Positions 22,072 to 35,700 of a stretch of DNA of 64,000 nucleotides are shown piece after piece. This DNA is from Pithys albifrons albifrons. Taxonomy: Eukaryota > Chordata > Aves > Passeriformes > Thamnophilidae. The stretch spans positions 28,536,523-28,600,522 of the forward strand of contig NC_092462.1 in the NCBI RefSeq assembly GCF_047495875.1, written 5' to 3'. The notes under the pieces are model-generated. The model saw only the letters and a program-made list of their open reading frames with translations. It had not been told where the DNA came from and searched no databases. Each line of letters opens with the position of its first letter. Within the stretch, counting starts at the first letter, position 1. A program made the translations under genes and the position numbers.

Positions 22072-24409
22072 CCAATACTGCAGTGAAATGGACATCAAAC
22101 TGTTTCAGTCTGTACCTTCTGTCATATCCACAGCCAGGAGGAAACCCTTCATTTTAGTTATTTTTTGAAGGAAAATGCTAGTGAGTTAAGTGGGTTAAGA
22201 TTAAGGTTAAACACCCCAAACAACCAGGCACTAAATGAAGCAGTGCTTTAAAGTTAGTGAAATTCTCTGTTGTGTATTTGAATGTTTTTAATTGTTCTCT
22301 CTCTTCTTCCCAGTGCTGTTACCTATTTGTCTAGCGCTGCAAAAGGCAGGGAGCAACAATGATTTGCTGAGCATACCCAGCTCAAGCTCTTTCCTAATCT
22401 GTCATGGAAAGGCCCTTTAGCCTTGGCCAACATTTGCTTTACTCAGCCCCTGTAAAAACAGTGCTAACCAATCCATGACTTTGGAAATGTCCAGCAAGAC
22501 AAACACCTGGGGACATACCTTTTCTTGTAGGGTTTTTTTAGTTGTTGATATGCTTTCTTTCCCCACATTGGTCTACTGTTCTTTATTTCCCGTTTTTGAT
22601 ATTTTTTCTTCTTTTAATGGATCATGATGGATGCAGGGGCAACCAGATAAGATTTCTTGGTCTGTATTAATCTCCTTTTGATCAGCGCGCGAGCTGCACT
22701 GAATGCTATAAGATGCAGAGCTGTGAAATACCTGGCATCATGTGCCAGTATGGGGGGATGCCAAGATTCTTGCTTTTAGTGTGAATATTTGTTCTCAAAA
22801 AGATACTGCTGTGTAAATATGATGGTCTTTTAAAAGATGCAGAGCCAAGAAGGTCGGGTCTGTATCGAGCCCCTATGAAGCTGCTTCTGGAATAACATCT
22901 TGCATTTTCTGTTATTGCCCTTCAAAATGAAAGATGTGGGAGCTGTCCAGAAGCTCTGCCCATTCAGCTTGACAAAGAGCGAACTGAAGAGTGATTTGAT
23001 AAAAGACTCATATAGCCATGTTTTCTTTAGCTAAAGAGCTCTTCAGTCAGCCCACAAGGGTGTGATGAGATCTGAAGGCTGAAAGCTGAAGGCTACAAAA
23101 CAAAAGGCAGAGTTTAACAACGAATGAATTAACTGTTGAAGCAGCTCACCGAGAAGTGGTGAATGTCCTTTTGCCTTAAGTCTTCATAGCAGAGCTGTAT
23201 GCTCTCTGAAATGTGTGTTAGGACTCAGATTAGAAGTTTCCACCCCGGCTGCAGATGTAGCTGGGTAAGAAGTTCCCTGCCCACTGTTTGTAGCTTTCAG
23301 ATCCTTAAATTTCTTCCTGACTGAGCTTTAGTTTCGGGTCTGTGTGGGGAAATAATACAACATCTCCTTTCAATTTAACACAGTAAAATAGTTTCAGAAG
23401 ACCTTTGCAATCTATTATTTTTTTTTGGTAGCTCCTAATGGCTGAACCATGCTGAACTTGGCAACTCCTCTTTCTGGATCTGCTCCCCTTTACACTTCTT
23501 AATTTGGCTACAGATACCCTACTAAACAGCTACTGGACAGTCAGAAAATTGTTATTTTATTCGCTTCCAGAAATAAACCCTACATTTGTTTTAACCATAC
23601 TCATTAGACATATTTCACTTCCAAAGTGAAGTTCATTTTTGGTAGTGCTGATGCTGAGCAACTCATTTTCATGGCACATAGGCTTGCTTAGTCTTCAGGA
23701 ATAACTTTTAATTGTTTCCTATCACTCAGAAATTATAATTTAATGATGATTAATTTAAATAAATCACAGCTTCAGGAAATACCCCTAAGCTCTTCATGGG
23801 GCTTCTCCACAGGCTGCAGCAGGAACACCTCCTCCCCTTCCTCCTTTTGCTCTCCTCTCAGTGTTTGCAGGGCTGTTTTTAACTCTTTCTTCCGTCATGG
23901 CTCACTGTTTGCAGCTTTTTGCCCTTTCTTGAATGCATTTTTCTCTGAGGCACTGCCAAGGGGCTGTGGGGGCTGCCATGGAGCCATCAGAACTCAATGG
24001 GCAGCTCCACTTCTCAGGCAGGCACCTGCCATTGACACCAAGCCACATGGATGGTGGTGGGAGGACAGTGCACATGTGCTGCTTTTCCAGATAGTTTTGC
24101 CCATAAATGTCCTTCAGCAGCTGAGCTTCTCCTCCAAGCTGCCCTTGTCTTGTGTCATGGAGCTCTGGGACCCACATGTGGCTGTTGTGTAGACGGTGAG
24201 CCTGAGACAACAGCTTGGCTTTAGGGGAGGGAAGTGTGTGCTGATCTTTCTTGAAAAATTCGCTCTTGAGGCTGGGAATTATAATTATTTTTTATTTTTT
24301 TCCTTAAGGTCCTAGTTTAGCAGGTGGGACCAGTTTATCACTGTGTGGATGATCAAAGCTATGTATTCCACACCCTCTATTCATTTCTCAAGAACTGTTA
24401 ACAATGGAG
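22072..24409. other. Non-coding DNA between two solo LTRs
   Basis: No gene recognised. A small CpG cluster (CAGCGCGCGAGCTG near 22683) stands out in otherwise CpG-poor DNA. The 149-codon plus-strand open frame at 23743-24192 overlaps a 102-codon minus-strand frame and lacks known motifs. Confidence 0.55.
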
Positions 24410-24413
24410 CATT

Positions 24414-25038
24414 TGCAGCAGCTGCCCAGGGCACACCTGACTCCTCAGGGTGTGAGCTGGGTGTGAAAGACACCTGTGAAAAAAGAGCTGTGATAACTTC
24501 CCTTCAGGGAGTCGTTAGCATCTTCACACGCAGCCTGAGGGTGCGTGTCTGCTAATGGGCCATCAACGATTCCAAAATACTCCCTGACTCACAGAGTCAG
24601 ATCACCCTTTGTGTAACTCTTTGCCCTGGGGTGCTCCCACCTGGGTCAGAGGATACATAATTTGGGGTTTGAAGACCTTGTGGAACCACTCGTTGGACCA
24701 AAAGGAGGACCAGAACCTCAACAGGAGGCCACCACTCTCGATCAGACTGCAAACACCACTCTTCACCAGACTGCAAGCATCATCTGCACCAACAGGTTTT
24801 TTACCTCCTTTTGCTTTGGAGTCAGGGGAACCGCGTGGGCTCAGCACAGGGGTTAACAAAACCTCTTTGTGTTTGTGCCCCAGGGCACTGCATTACACTT
24901 CTGGGGTTTGTGAGTTAAAAGCAATTTCTCTTTCTGTCATTATATTTATTGTAATATTTTTTATTAAATCGTAACTCTGATTTATAATCTCTCCTGAGCT
25001 CGGTTCATTTCTCCTGCTGGTTTACCTTTAATCCAGCA
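24414..25038 (+). mobile_element. Second solo LTR of an avian endogenous retrovirus, about 625 bp
   Basis: The stretch has the layout of a retroviral LTR. It has a U3-like part (CCTGACTCCTCAGGGTGTGA, GGGCCATCAACGATTCC, CACAGAGTCAGATCACCC). An AT-rich promoter-like site follows (GGATACATAATTTGGGG near 24651). The R/U5-like end has GTGAGTTAAAAGC, an ATTAAA hexamer near 24963 and a CTCGGTTCATTTCTCCTGC segment. I recognise this type from songbird genomes but cannot name the family. Taking TGCAGCAGC at 24414 as the start and ATCCAGCA as the end gives a 4-bp duplication CATT (24410-24413 and 25039-25042), which would fit an ERV1-type integration. An alternative end is CACA at 25040, without a duplication. 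No internal viral region is present. The short open frames within it are non-functional. Confidence 0.7.
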
Positions 25039-25042
25039 CATT

Positions 25043-28000
25043 TAAAAAGGCTGAATTATTTCTCAGTTTGTTTTTAAGTAAACTCTTCTTCATATGGTCA
25101 AACTGCTGACTTGAGAAAAAGCAAGAGGAAGATGTGCACAGCACGTGATGCCCCGGGACAGCCCAGGGTTTGCTCCAGGCCTGCAGTGCTGTGGATGGCT
25201 GTGCTAGCCATTCAGTGTTTTTTCCTAGTTTTATAACTGCAGTTCAGGCATCTCCTGTAATCTATGTTGCTAAAAGGTATGTGCAGTCAGATTTTATTTC
25301 ATCATTATTTCTCTGATGTCTGGTCTGGCCCTCTTAGCAGCTTGGCATTTCTGTATCTTAATCTTCTCAGTTTGCTAGCAAGGAAAGGAAGAAATGTACA
25401 AATACTGGAAAAAGACACATTATGGGAGCAGAGTTTTCCCCTGTGATAGGAAGAGCAGCATCACATCCCATGCTTGATGGTAAAGGGCTCTTGTTCACCT
25501 CTGGACACTCTCCTCCAGGATTAACTTAATTTTTTCCTTTCTCTGCACCTGTGTTTTGCCCATTTTTCTGTGAGGGCTGGGAGAAGTTTGTTTGTTTTTT
25601 TTTTTTTAGTCAAAGGGAAATGATTCTACCCTACAAAATTACTTGCTTGGTTAGAGGCTTTCAATAGTGCATAGAAGAATTCAGACAAAATTCTGAGTAC
25701 AAAGTCAGCTCCAGACGCTGAGCTCTGCCAGTGTTGCCTCTTGTAGTGGACTGAAATATACCCATTGCTAATTGCATGATAAATCAGTGCAAATTGCACA
25801 GTATTTCGGTGCTCTGGAGCAGCCTTTGCAAATCTGCAGCCTCTGCTCACCAAGCAGCTGCTGCCCCATGTGAACTCACTGTTCTGCTGCTCCTTAATAC
25901 ATAAGCTAAAATCAGTTACCAGCAGATAGGAAAAAGTGTGTGCAGGTGGATTGATGAACCAAGGATCCCTGGGGCTTAAGAGCATTAATCCTCTTCATTT
26001 CAATAGCAGCAAAGCTTTTTAATTGCTTAGATGGTCTTCCAAACATTCCCTAAGGAAAAAGCTAGTCTTCCCCATTGTGAGGTTGGCTGTCTCCCTTGGA
26101 ATAGATGGAGCTCATGTGAACTAGAGGTAAGGACTGGACTGGAGCTTGAGTAAAATTGCCTAGTGTGTTGCACTGACATGTCTACCTCTTACTGTCTTGG
26201 GTAAACCCCTGGCAAAGGATGAGATTCATTCATATGAGAGGCAGCTGTGGCTCTCTGAGCTCTAAAGGTTTTAGAGCAATATGTGCTGACCTTCTCCCCC
26301 TACCAGGACCTGTTGTCAGGATGGGGATGATGGTGTCCTGCAGCACACTTGCAGTTAGGGTTCATTTGCAAATTATTTAGCCAGGCTGTTCTGATTTTAC
26401 TTATTTATTTTTGAAGGACAGATCTCTCCTGCTGGCTTGTCAGTTGTCGGGCACCTAGGGATGTTTCCATACTTTCATGGTGACCAGAGGAAAAAAGAAA
26501 AGGAATTGCAGCAGTGGTTCTGTGTCAGTCCTTGGGGATACAGTCCTTGGTGTGAAATGTATAAAGACCTTTTTATATGATAAATCACTCTGAGACAAGC
26601 ACATCCATCACAGATTCCTACTCCATAAGATGCTGAACAAATAGGGAGCAAAAACCTGGGTATTGTTCTAGCTTGGTCACTGGGACAGTACCTAGGCAAC
26701 CTGAAGTCTGCATGCACTGTTCCTTGCATTGGTGACAAACACGAAATGCCGCTCCCACCCCATGTAGATTTCGTGAGTTTCAGAGGAATTCCCAAATAGA
26801 GCCAAACTCTATCCCAAGGCTGCAAAAAGCAGAAGGAAAAATTTTACATTGTGCTTTGTAAATTTCATTTTTAGTGATACTTTTTACTTATAAATTTTCA
26901 CAACATGAAATAAAAAAAAATTGAGATTTCAAGAAGCTTAAAATATTCTTCTCCCTGATTTCTTTTTTCCAATCAGGAATTCATCAGAAATAATACTTTC
27001 ATAAAAATGGCTTTAATTTTGACAAAGTATTTTCTTTCAGATGAAAAACTGTTTTGGTAGAAAATCTCCAGACAGAGTCACTAGCAAGGACTCTTAGCTT
27101 CTGTAGCTTAAATATTGTTAGAGTGTCAGCGTCTTGAAGTTAACTCAAGGGTTCAGATTTTTTTGGGGGGGTTAAAATGAAGAAAATCTAAAGCTATAAA
27201 ACCTGTTTTATCTACACATAGTTCTGCTCTGTTTTTTTGTTCCTTCTGAAAATGAGTATTTGTGTGTGCGTGTTTTGTTTAGAGTTTCATATAAGGACAG
27301 CAAAAAATATTTTAGAGGGCAACTGGTGAACACACATACTGGAGAAATACTGTTTCTCCACGAGTTTCAGACTGAAGCACAACCTGATTTATTAGAGTTT
27401 TTCCTTATTTGTAACAAATGTTTTTCTATTGCCCCTATCAGTTGGTGACACCATTTCTGTGGTAAATGAACTGACATGTGAAGGTAATGATGACAAGGGG
27501 CTGATAATGGATGGTGAGTGGAAAGGGGGGGTTTGGTGCAACAGCATGCCCTACTGAGGTTGATCCAAGGACATCTATCAATCAAAATGGTGACAGCAGT
27601 CAGGGAAATTTAATTGGAGATTCATTGAACCCTTAATGATGTGACAAAGAAAAATAAGGAGGCTAAAAAAGGCTTCTGGGCTTTTCTTCTCCTTCATTCT
27701 GCCAGTTTTCAGAAGGAGAAGGGTACCGTGGGATTGCCAAAGGCGCCTATTGTCATTGCGTCTGTAAGAGGTAATCATCAAGCTTTGAAGGGGATCCAAG
27801 TGTTTGGAGCTGTGCGTATATATATATTTCATTGCTTCAGTTCAGAAAGTGGGTTTTCAAAGACCTTTTCTTTAACTCATGTGGCAGGTCTACCTGCTTC
27901 TTGATCGTAATTGGAAGTATTAAAAGAAATGCTAACAAGGTACGTGTGCATTGCATGAAAATGGGGAAAAGCCACATAGTGGTATGAGCAGCGTCTCCCA

Positions 28001-31000
28001 CAGAAAGCTTAATTCAAACCCTTCTTTCTTCTAATCTTGATGAGTTATGTTTGGGAGCATGCACATATTGGAACTTGAGATCTGAGTTATGGGGCTCATA
28101 AATGACAGGATAGATAGAAGGCTACCATTTTTTCTCAGCTGCCTTCAAAACTAGAACGGGTGTTTAGTGCATATGGACAGCTTCTCTTGTTTGGCTTTTG
28201 CATACATTTCCATAAATAATACATTAATATTATTTTAATGGAGTGCCCACTATGTGGAGGGGGTCTCCGCAGATGCAGAGAATCTATTAATTTTTTTCCA
28301 TCCAGAAATTCTCTCTTTCTTTGAATATGCCATGTAAAAGGTTGATCTTTGGGTTGGGAGGATTCTGCTGGGAAAATACTTCATGCATTTGAGATCTTAA
28401 TAATTTTTTTCATTGATTGGAAAAGTCTTTCCCTGTTTTGATTCAGCTTGCTAAGTTCAGTGTTTAGTCTGGGTAAAATGACAGTGAATGGCGTGTTTTA
28501 TCAGCAAATGGTGAATTTTATCTATAACTTTAAGTTCTCTTTAGTCTGATCTGGTCCTGCCAAATGAGACTAAGCCATGTACTTGTAACCTGAACTGTTT
28601 CAGTGGAAGTCTGGAAGCACAGCAACAACTCCTACAGAGACATGTAAATGGTTGAGTTTCTAAAGAGCTAAGTACCTTGATATTTGTATATCTAAACAGC
28701 TAAATATCTAAATATTGTGGCTTCAAGCCAAGTCACTGGACAGATGTAGACATTAATGTGATGGTCAGAACTTGTTTTGGCCAAATTTGTAAAGATGAGA
28801 GCAAAATTAAAATATAAAGGGAAAACCTTCTTGCTTCCCCCTCCCTTCTCGCTGTGAGCTGAGAAAAGCTGATAGAAACCAATCAGGATGTAGAGTGTAC
28901 GATAACACACAGCATAAGATGGGATTCAATAATCCTCACCTTATCTCTTGTTATTTCTGAAGCTGGTGATGTGCATCGATAATTAAAGTGAATAGCAAGC
29001 TGCAGTGCCACCCTGACCTCTGGGGTACCAGTTGCCATTAATAGTAATGCAGTCAGACAAAAAGGTTTTAGCACCAAATTAATACAGACAGGATGAGAAA
29101 AGGGGGATAAAGCCAAAGGGATAAGCCAAACCCCTTGGTGTCATCCGGGTATCCTTTCATACTGATCTCTCCCTTCATGCTCTTTGATTCCTATTATTCT
29201 CTTCTCTTTACAGCCAGGAATATTTGTTTAATTATGCTATGAGATGCGATGGGGAAGAAAGAACAGATTTGGATCTAGCTACCCTTTTTGCTCCACAGAA
29301 GTCTGTACTTGCCTGGGCAGAGACTGCATTTGAAGATCTGTGTGCCCAACTGAACCTGCAGATTGCCTCCATGTAGCTTTAGTTGCAAATTCAAGGGCCC
29401 ATGCTGGAAAATTCAGGCACAACTCATCTCCTGCCAGGTGAGAGTGCAGCTCACAGCACCTCTGAGCTAACACCAACACTTTCAAGAAAGAGCACTCCTC
29501 TGGTATGCTGCTGTCTGCATACTTCTGTAGCTGAAAAATTAGTCTGGGTTTGTCACTGTAAAGAGCTTTCCCCATGTAAAGTCAGAGCGTCTGCATTGGC
29601 CAACCTTCCTGTGCCTGCCCAAAAGCCCACAGACACCTGTGAGATGTAATGGTAGAAAAGCCTATATTAGAGCATGCATATTATTCCTACACGTAAAAAT
29701 AATGGATGGAGTGATTTCTAAAGGCTTTCAACTATGCCCAGGTTCTGCTGTTTCTCAAGACCGGTGACATTTTGCCACCAATTTTGATGACTTAGGCTTA
29801 GAACCCAAAGTCAGCCCGGCACCAGTGTCCTTTGCTGCTCCTCTGTGTTCCACAGATCAAAAAAAGTACTTGAGCCCCTCATAATGCAGGGATAGAAATG
29901 GAAATTTTGTGTCAGATAACAATGTATTTGTATCAAAAATTATTGCTATCAGAACTGCAGCTGGCAATTTCTTTGTCCTGCCTGAGAAGGGGTTTCACAG
30001 CCCTCTGTTTCACAGTGTCCTCTGGGAGCCCAGCCCGCGTGAAGAGGCTTCCTTTCATCTTTGACTTTGACTTTGCTAATACCCCCTGTGCACAACCAGT
30101 GGGACTGCACAAGCTGTTGTTGGTTAGCTATCCAAAGAGTCTTAGCATTCATGCATAATCCAGCCACCTCTGGGTAATGTATTCACAGTCATTTTTGTGT
30201 TGTTAATGATCAGCCCTTCTCCATACTTTCACTAATGCATAGCAGTTTCTCTTCCATTTGACTTACACAGCCTATCTATGCCCCTTTTGAAATTGTTTCC
30301 CTCCTCTCACTGCATCCCCAGTTTGGTGGTGCTTCCCACTGCCAGGACATGGTCTATGTTTAACAGCTGCCCTTGAAATGGGATTAGTCTTTTATATGCA
30401 TCTGGTACCAGACAGATTTGTGAGAGAAGATTTATGGTATTACAGGGTGTTTAGGGCCACACAGGGTGTGCCGTGTACAGGAGCCTGTCAGCAAGCAACT
30501 GATGTTAATCCATGCTACAAGTTGTATGTGCTTCATCTGCTTTTACCACTCTGATTAGCTCTCAGAAACCCATGTTGACATTAATGTTAAAACTTTTTTT
30601 TTTTTTTAAAGGGCATTTTCCCTGGCTTCTTCAGTATCCCTGTATCTTTGCCCTTTGGCGCAGCACTGTTGATGCAGCTTTTTTGCTTATGGTTGAATTT
30701 GTGGTCATAAACTAGATGTGACCACTGCCACTTCAGCTGGCCTGGCATGTTATTCCTCCCTCCCCCTCATATTTGTACTCTGGCAAAAATGCACACAAAG
30801 GAGGGATTTGGGGAAGTCATCTGGCTGGAAAAGGTAGCCCCAAACACATCTATTTCAAAAATGGCTTTGCCTTAGAGCTCCATGTCCCAGCAGTCCTGCA
30901 AACTTGGAAGGAACAAGGATTCTCCTCCCTTCTTTGCCATTTCACCCAATCTCCAGTTAATTTGATCTCTATCTGAGACCACCAGGGAGAGAACATCTAT

Positions 31001-32727
31001 TAAACAATAAAATAGACTGATTGTGATGTATTTTCAACCGCTTTGGGGGAATTCTACAAAATTAAGTATCAGAATTGTTTTTCTTATTGGCAACTATTGA
31101 TCTCTGGCTGTGCCAGTTTCTCTCATTAACACTTTTATTACCTTGTCAATCACAGCACAACCTGCACTAACCAGAGGCTAAAAGGATTTACCATTATTAA
31201 CAAAACTGTCTAGTGCCTCAGAGCAATAAAAACAGCTGAAACCACTGTGGGAGGGAGAAGTCTGCAGAGATTTTGGTACCCTTTTAGTCTGGAGACTGTG
31301 ATTCAGAGGGGAAAAAAAATCCATAAAATAGGAGCCGGTTTCTCAGCTGATGCGAATGATCAAAACCTTCAAGAAGCATCAGGGCCATGGGGCCATTTGT
31401 CTGCAAGTAAAGGTCCAGCCAGAACTTAAGGGTAATATCTAAAAATAGAGCAATAATAAAAGTGCTGCTTGTGAGCCAGACGCCTGGTACATGAGGCTGT
31501 CTGCAAGCACTGAACAAGGCAATGCCTGCCCAAGTGGACATGTGGTTCAGGGGCTGTGACTGACTTCCACAACCTGAGAGTCCAGTTTGGGGGACTCAGT
31601 AACTTTGTAAACCATTTCATTTGGGTGTCCCTTTACATGTACCCTTGATGACTGGAAAAGGATGTTTCAGGCTTTTGAGAAGCACAAAAATGCCTTACTG
31701 TGAGTAACCATGGAAATGACTAATGGCATGGACTGGGTGTGCACTTGTAATGAAGCTGGGGGCATCTGATGAACACATGATAACATAGTGACAGCAAATG
31801 AGATAGTGAGCTTGCTGATGGCACTTTTCAGTTATAAGAATAATAATAAAAAATCAATTTCTTCTTAAAAGCACTCCAAAGTTGGTCCTTGCTGTGATCA
31901 TAAGCAAAATTCTGTTGCTTCAGGGCAGGGTGTCCCAGCACTCTGAAAGCTGACCCTAAAATGCAGTGGGACCTAGTTATCAAGCTTCTGATGATGCAAA
32001 CCTGTCATGATAACCTCTGAAGTAGAGTACTTAGTAACAGCTTCTGGCAAGAAGGGATGCATTACTTTTAGAACCTAGGTCTTCTCTGAGGCTTAAGCAC
32101 CTTTAGAGGTACTGTGGTTAAAAATCTCTTGTTGCAGTCTGTGGTGCTATAACATCCATATATAGAAGACTTCATCCTTAATTCTCAGTTTCCAGGTGAC
32201 AAAATAGAAACCTCTTGGTCTGGCATGGCTTTCAGAGCAGGCCCTCAAGTTTGATGTGAGTACTTGCTCTTTCTCACTGACTGTAGGAGAGATGCATGTC
32301 ACGGGAATGTAAAGTTGGTAGGAATGGATGGTGTCATCCTGAGTATTTAGCATCCCTCAATATGTGAGCACTCAACTGGCTTCCTGTCTTAGGGTATCAT
32401 TTTCAGCAGCATTTCTTTTAGGAGTGCAAACTACTGGTGTGCTTGCAATGAGCCCAAAGCAGACATCTCAGCCCCACTCTTTATATGGATGGAGGAGCAG
32501 AGCCCCTGTCTGTGCTTCAGGCTGTGGGACAGGTGACATTGCCTGTGCTGGACCACAGAATATTTATGCAATGCATTCCTCTCCCTTCACTCCTCCAGAC
32601 TGAGCTGTGTGATGGAGTCATATCTGCATACTAGTATCACTCCTGAACTCTGCAATGTGGCAATGAGCATCTCATTTCTTCCTTCTCCTTGCTGTTGATC
32701 CTGAATGGGCAAGGCTCTAAGGTCTTC
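25043..32727. other. Non-coding single-copy DNA, no gene recognised
   Basis: A long AT-rich interval without a recognisable exon or transposable element. It holds homopolymer runs (T near 25594-25608, A near 26911-26920, T near 30594-30609) and a short (TA)n near 27816-27828. Open frames of up to about 119 codons (25626-25985, minus) show no known domain and are treated as chance. Confidence 0.6.
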
Positions 32728-32793
32728 CTTTTTTTTTGGTTGGTTGGTTGGGGTTTTTTTTGTTTTGTTTTCTTTTGTTTTGTTTTGTTTTTA
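32728..32793. repeat. T-rich array of GGTT and TTTTG units
   Basis: A T run, then four GGTT/GGTTG units, then a series of TTTTG pentamers interrupted once by TTTTC. The minus strand codes for lysine/glutamine/asparagine-rich low-complexity peptides, which explains the overlapping minus-strand open frames at 32637-32902. Confidence 0.93.
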
Positions 32794-35700
32794 AACAGGG
32801 TTTTATTTTGACAGGGTCTTTGGAACATAGTGATGTTTTCTCATTGCTACTATGGTAATATAGTCCAGATTTTTTGTCTCTTTTCCTAACCTCCAAGGTC
32901 ACCCAGACACTTCAGGGATGCAAGGCTGCTCACTGGAGTAAGAAAGCAATTGACAAAAGGCACAAGATGGGTGAAGACAGCCATTAAAATCCTTCTCTGG
33001 CTCTAAATATAGCAACCTTGCCATGCCAGTCTCCTGTAATTTGCATGTTGAATTAGCATCTCATTAATATCTTATTAGGGACACTGGAAACCTAATGACA
33101 AAAACAAACGCAGCATGTGCAAAGAAGAATAATAGAAGGAATGAACTGAATTGAAGAGCTTTTCTTCCCCTTGTGAGTATTCAAATGAAGACTCAGCTGC
33201 ACTCTGTCAGCTGGGCTGTGGTTTCTGACCACCTCAGTGTCAGAAGTGCCACGAAGCTGGAGGTGTCCACATCACACAGACAAGGCCAAAGGCTAAAGTC
33301 CCAAATGGCATCAGCAAACCCTCAGTGGCTGGTGCACGCTGGCAGTGACTGATTTACATGCAAGTTCAATTTTAGTGGAGACTCCCCAAACCATACCACC
33401 TCTCTGGGATTTTGAGAAATTAGGCATTTGTATTAGAGGTTCCAAACTGCAGTTTTTAAAAGCAAATAATCCCAAAAGATGAGGAATAAGAGAGAAAATT
33501 AATTGGGCTTTTCTGCGATCCACAGAGACTTCAGCTCTAGTTCAGGAATTTCTCTCTTTTAGCTCACCTCTATCTAATTTTCTCAGATTTCACAGCAATG
33601 AGCACAGCCACCACAGCTCATATGAACTCTCCCCAAATGACCAAGCAGTTCAGCGTGCATGTTCCTGTCACTGATTTTGCTGTTAAAATGCTTCAGTAAT
33701 AATGTACCAATTAGATTATAACGCTCTAGAAGCACATTGCATCTGCAAAATTGATATTTTATCATTAGCACCCTTCCCTGCTGTTGTCCCAGGGGATGGA
33801 AACACCAGGGAATCCAAGTACCTTAGTTCCAGCAGCTCCTCATGGTTTTGGCAGAGAAGTGGGTTTAAAGGATGTTGCCTATGCTTTCTGCAAACTGTAT
33901 TAGGGGAATGCAAAGCACCTTTGAAGAACCTTGAAGTCAAAGACATTCTCTGACAAAGACAAAGACAGTTCTCTGATAGAGAAAAAGGACTCTGGAAAAT
34001 GAGAAACTCAAAAGCTGGAGCTAGGAAGTTTGAGAGACATGGTGGGGAAACTGTGTACATCAAAGGGAAAAGCACAGGATTCTGTGGGTCATAAGGAGGC
34101 TTTACTGTAAGGGCAGAATTGTGTAAGGGGAAAGGGTATGAGTGCCCCTTGGTCTGTAACCAGCAGGCTGAAACTTGGATAGGATAGGTTACAATTAGAA
34201 ATCCAGCACGTGAAAGTGAAATCAAACAGTTGTAAATCAAGGAACTCATGAAAAAATTCCTTTGGGAACTCTAGTCAGCTGTTTTCTCATCAGATTTAGC
34301 TGTAATGTATTGGATTATATTATTTAAAAACCCACACCGGTAATGCAAACCATGCAAAGCATGGAAATGCTCTTCAGTTCCTCTTTATAAGCATGTTACA
34401 GAAATAATTTGGGTCTCTGTTTATGTGGCCTGTGGAGGTCCTGAGTGCTGGCACTGTACAATGTAAATGAGTTAGACTAAACCTGTTTTTCAGCCTTATG
34501 CTGAAAGAAACAGAGGAAATTATGACCTCCACATAGCTCCCTGACACAGTGCATGGGACCTCACATGGTGAAGGAGCACTCCATATGTCCCCTAAGTCAT
34601 CATGTGCCAACCTTGGCTGTTATACCAGAAAGTCATCTACATGTTGTTCCACACAGAGGGATGACAAAAAAGAGAGTGTTTGATAGAGTATGCAAGGGTA
34701 TGTTATGATGCTTGGGGTACTCCTTTGGTGCTTATGGTGGTTGGCATCATCACTTTATCTTGCCTAATGCCTCCAAAGCACAGGATTGACACAGATGGTA
34801 ATTTGGCAATGGCTAATGCCCACATTCTGTAGAGGTGTTTTCACCTTTTCTGCACTCTGCCATTGCAAAGCAACCTAGAGTGCCTCTGTGTCAGGGGATA
34901 TTTAGTTCTCTCTGCTCTGAACCACCTTGTAAGTTCTTCTCTCTCCAGAGGCTGTTCCTTTGCAGTGACAAGGTTCCTGCATAGCACCAAAAGCGCACCC
35001 TTTGTACATGCCTAAGTACAGGAAACCTGCTTGTTTAAAACTGTGACTCTCCTGTAGTAGGACAAGTGTGCAGTGGAGTTTGCTACTGCGTCTTTGTTGT
35101 TTGCTGGGTATGCATGTAGGTTATTTTAGTCCATCAGTAATCCAGCCATAACTTTTGATCTTTCCTGTCTGAAAATTTAGAACAACATGACCCAAAACCT
35201 GAAGAAGCTCTGCTGTCTCTCACAGCCCTACTTTTCTCCTTGCTGACAAACTCCAAAATGCATCAGCACACTGGCTGTTGGCATCTGTCTCTCCACAAGT
35301 CTTGTTTGCAAAGACAAAAGTGTTCGATTATTTAAGCAGGGGTTCACCAGCCATGTTCATTTGTTCAGGCAGTGCCCTGCTGCATGTTATGAAAGAGCAC
35401 AGCTGCCTTTCCAAATGTATGTTTCAAAGCTCTTTAACAACTTAAGAGTAGAACTTTGCAGGCAGGGAGAAACACAGAGGAAAGAGGGGACAATGATTTT
35501 TGTTGCTCATATGTGACATCATATGAGGTCAGGCCAAGATGAATGAACACCATGCACTATCTTGCTGCATTGAATATATAGAAAGATGGCATACTGGACA
35601 ATTGAGACTGATCCAAAGTGATATTGATATTCTCCATTGACACACAACTGGCTAAATGTCCTCAATAACAAGCAAGGCTATGGTTTTCTAGTGTGCAAAA

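Noticed and set aside
32637..32902. Lys/Gln/Asn-rich minus-strand open frames
   Set aside because: Translation of the TTTTG/GGTT simple repeat.
33716..34249. 177-codon minus-strand open frame, the longest in the window
   Set aside because: No recognisable family, unlikely composition and no exon signals. Length alone is not sufficient in 64 kb of vertebrate DNA.
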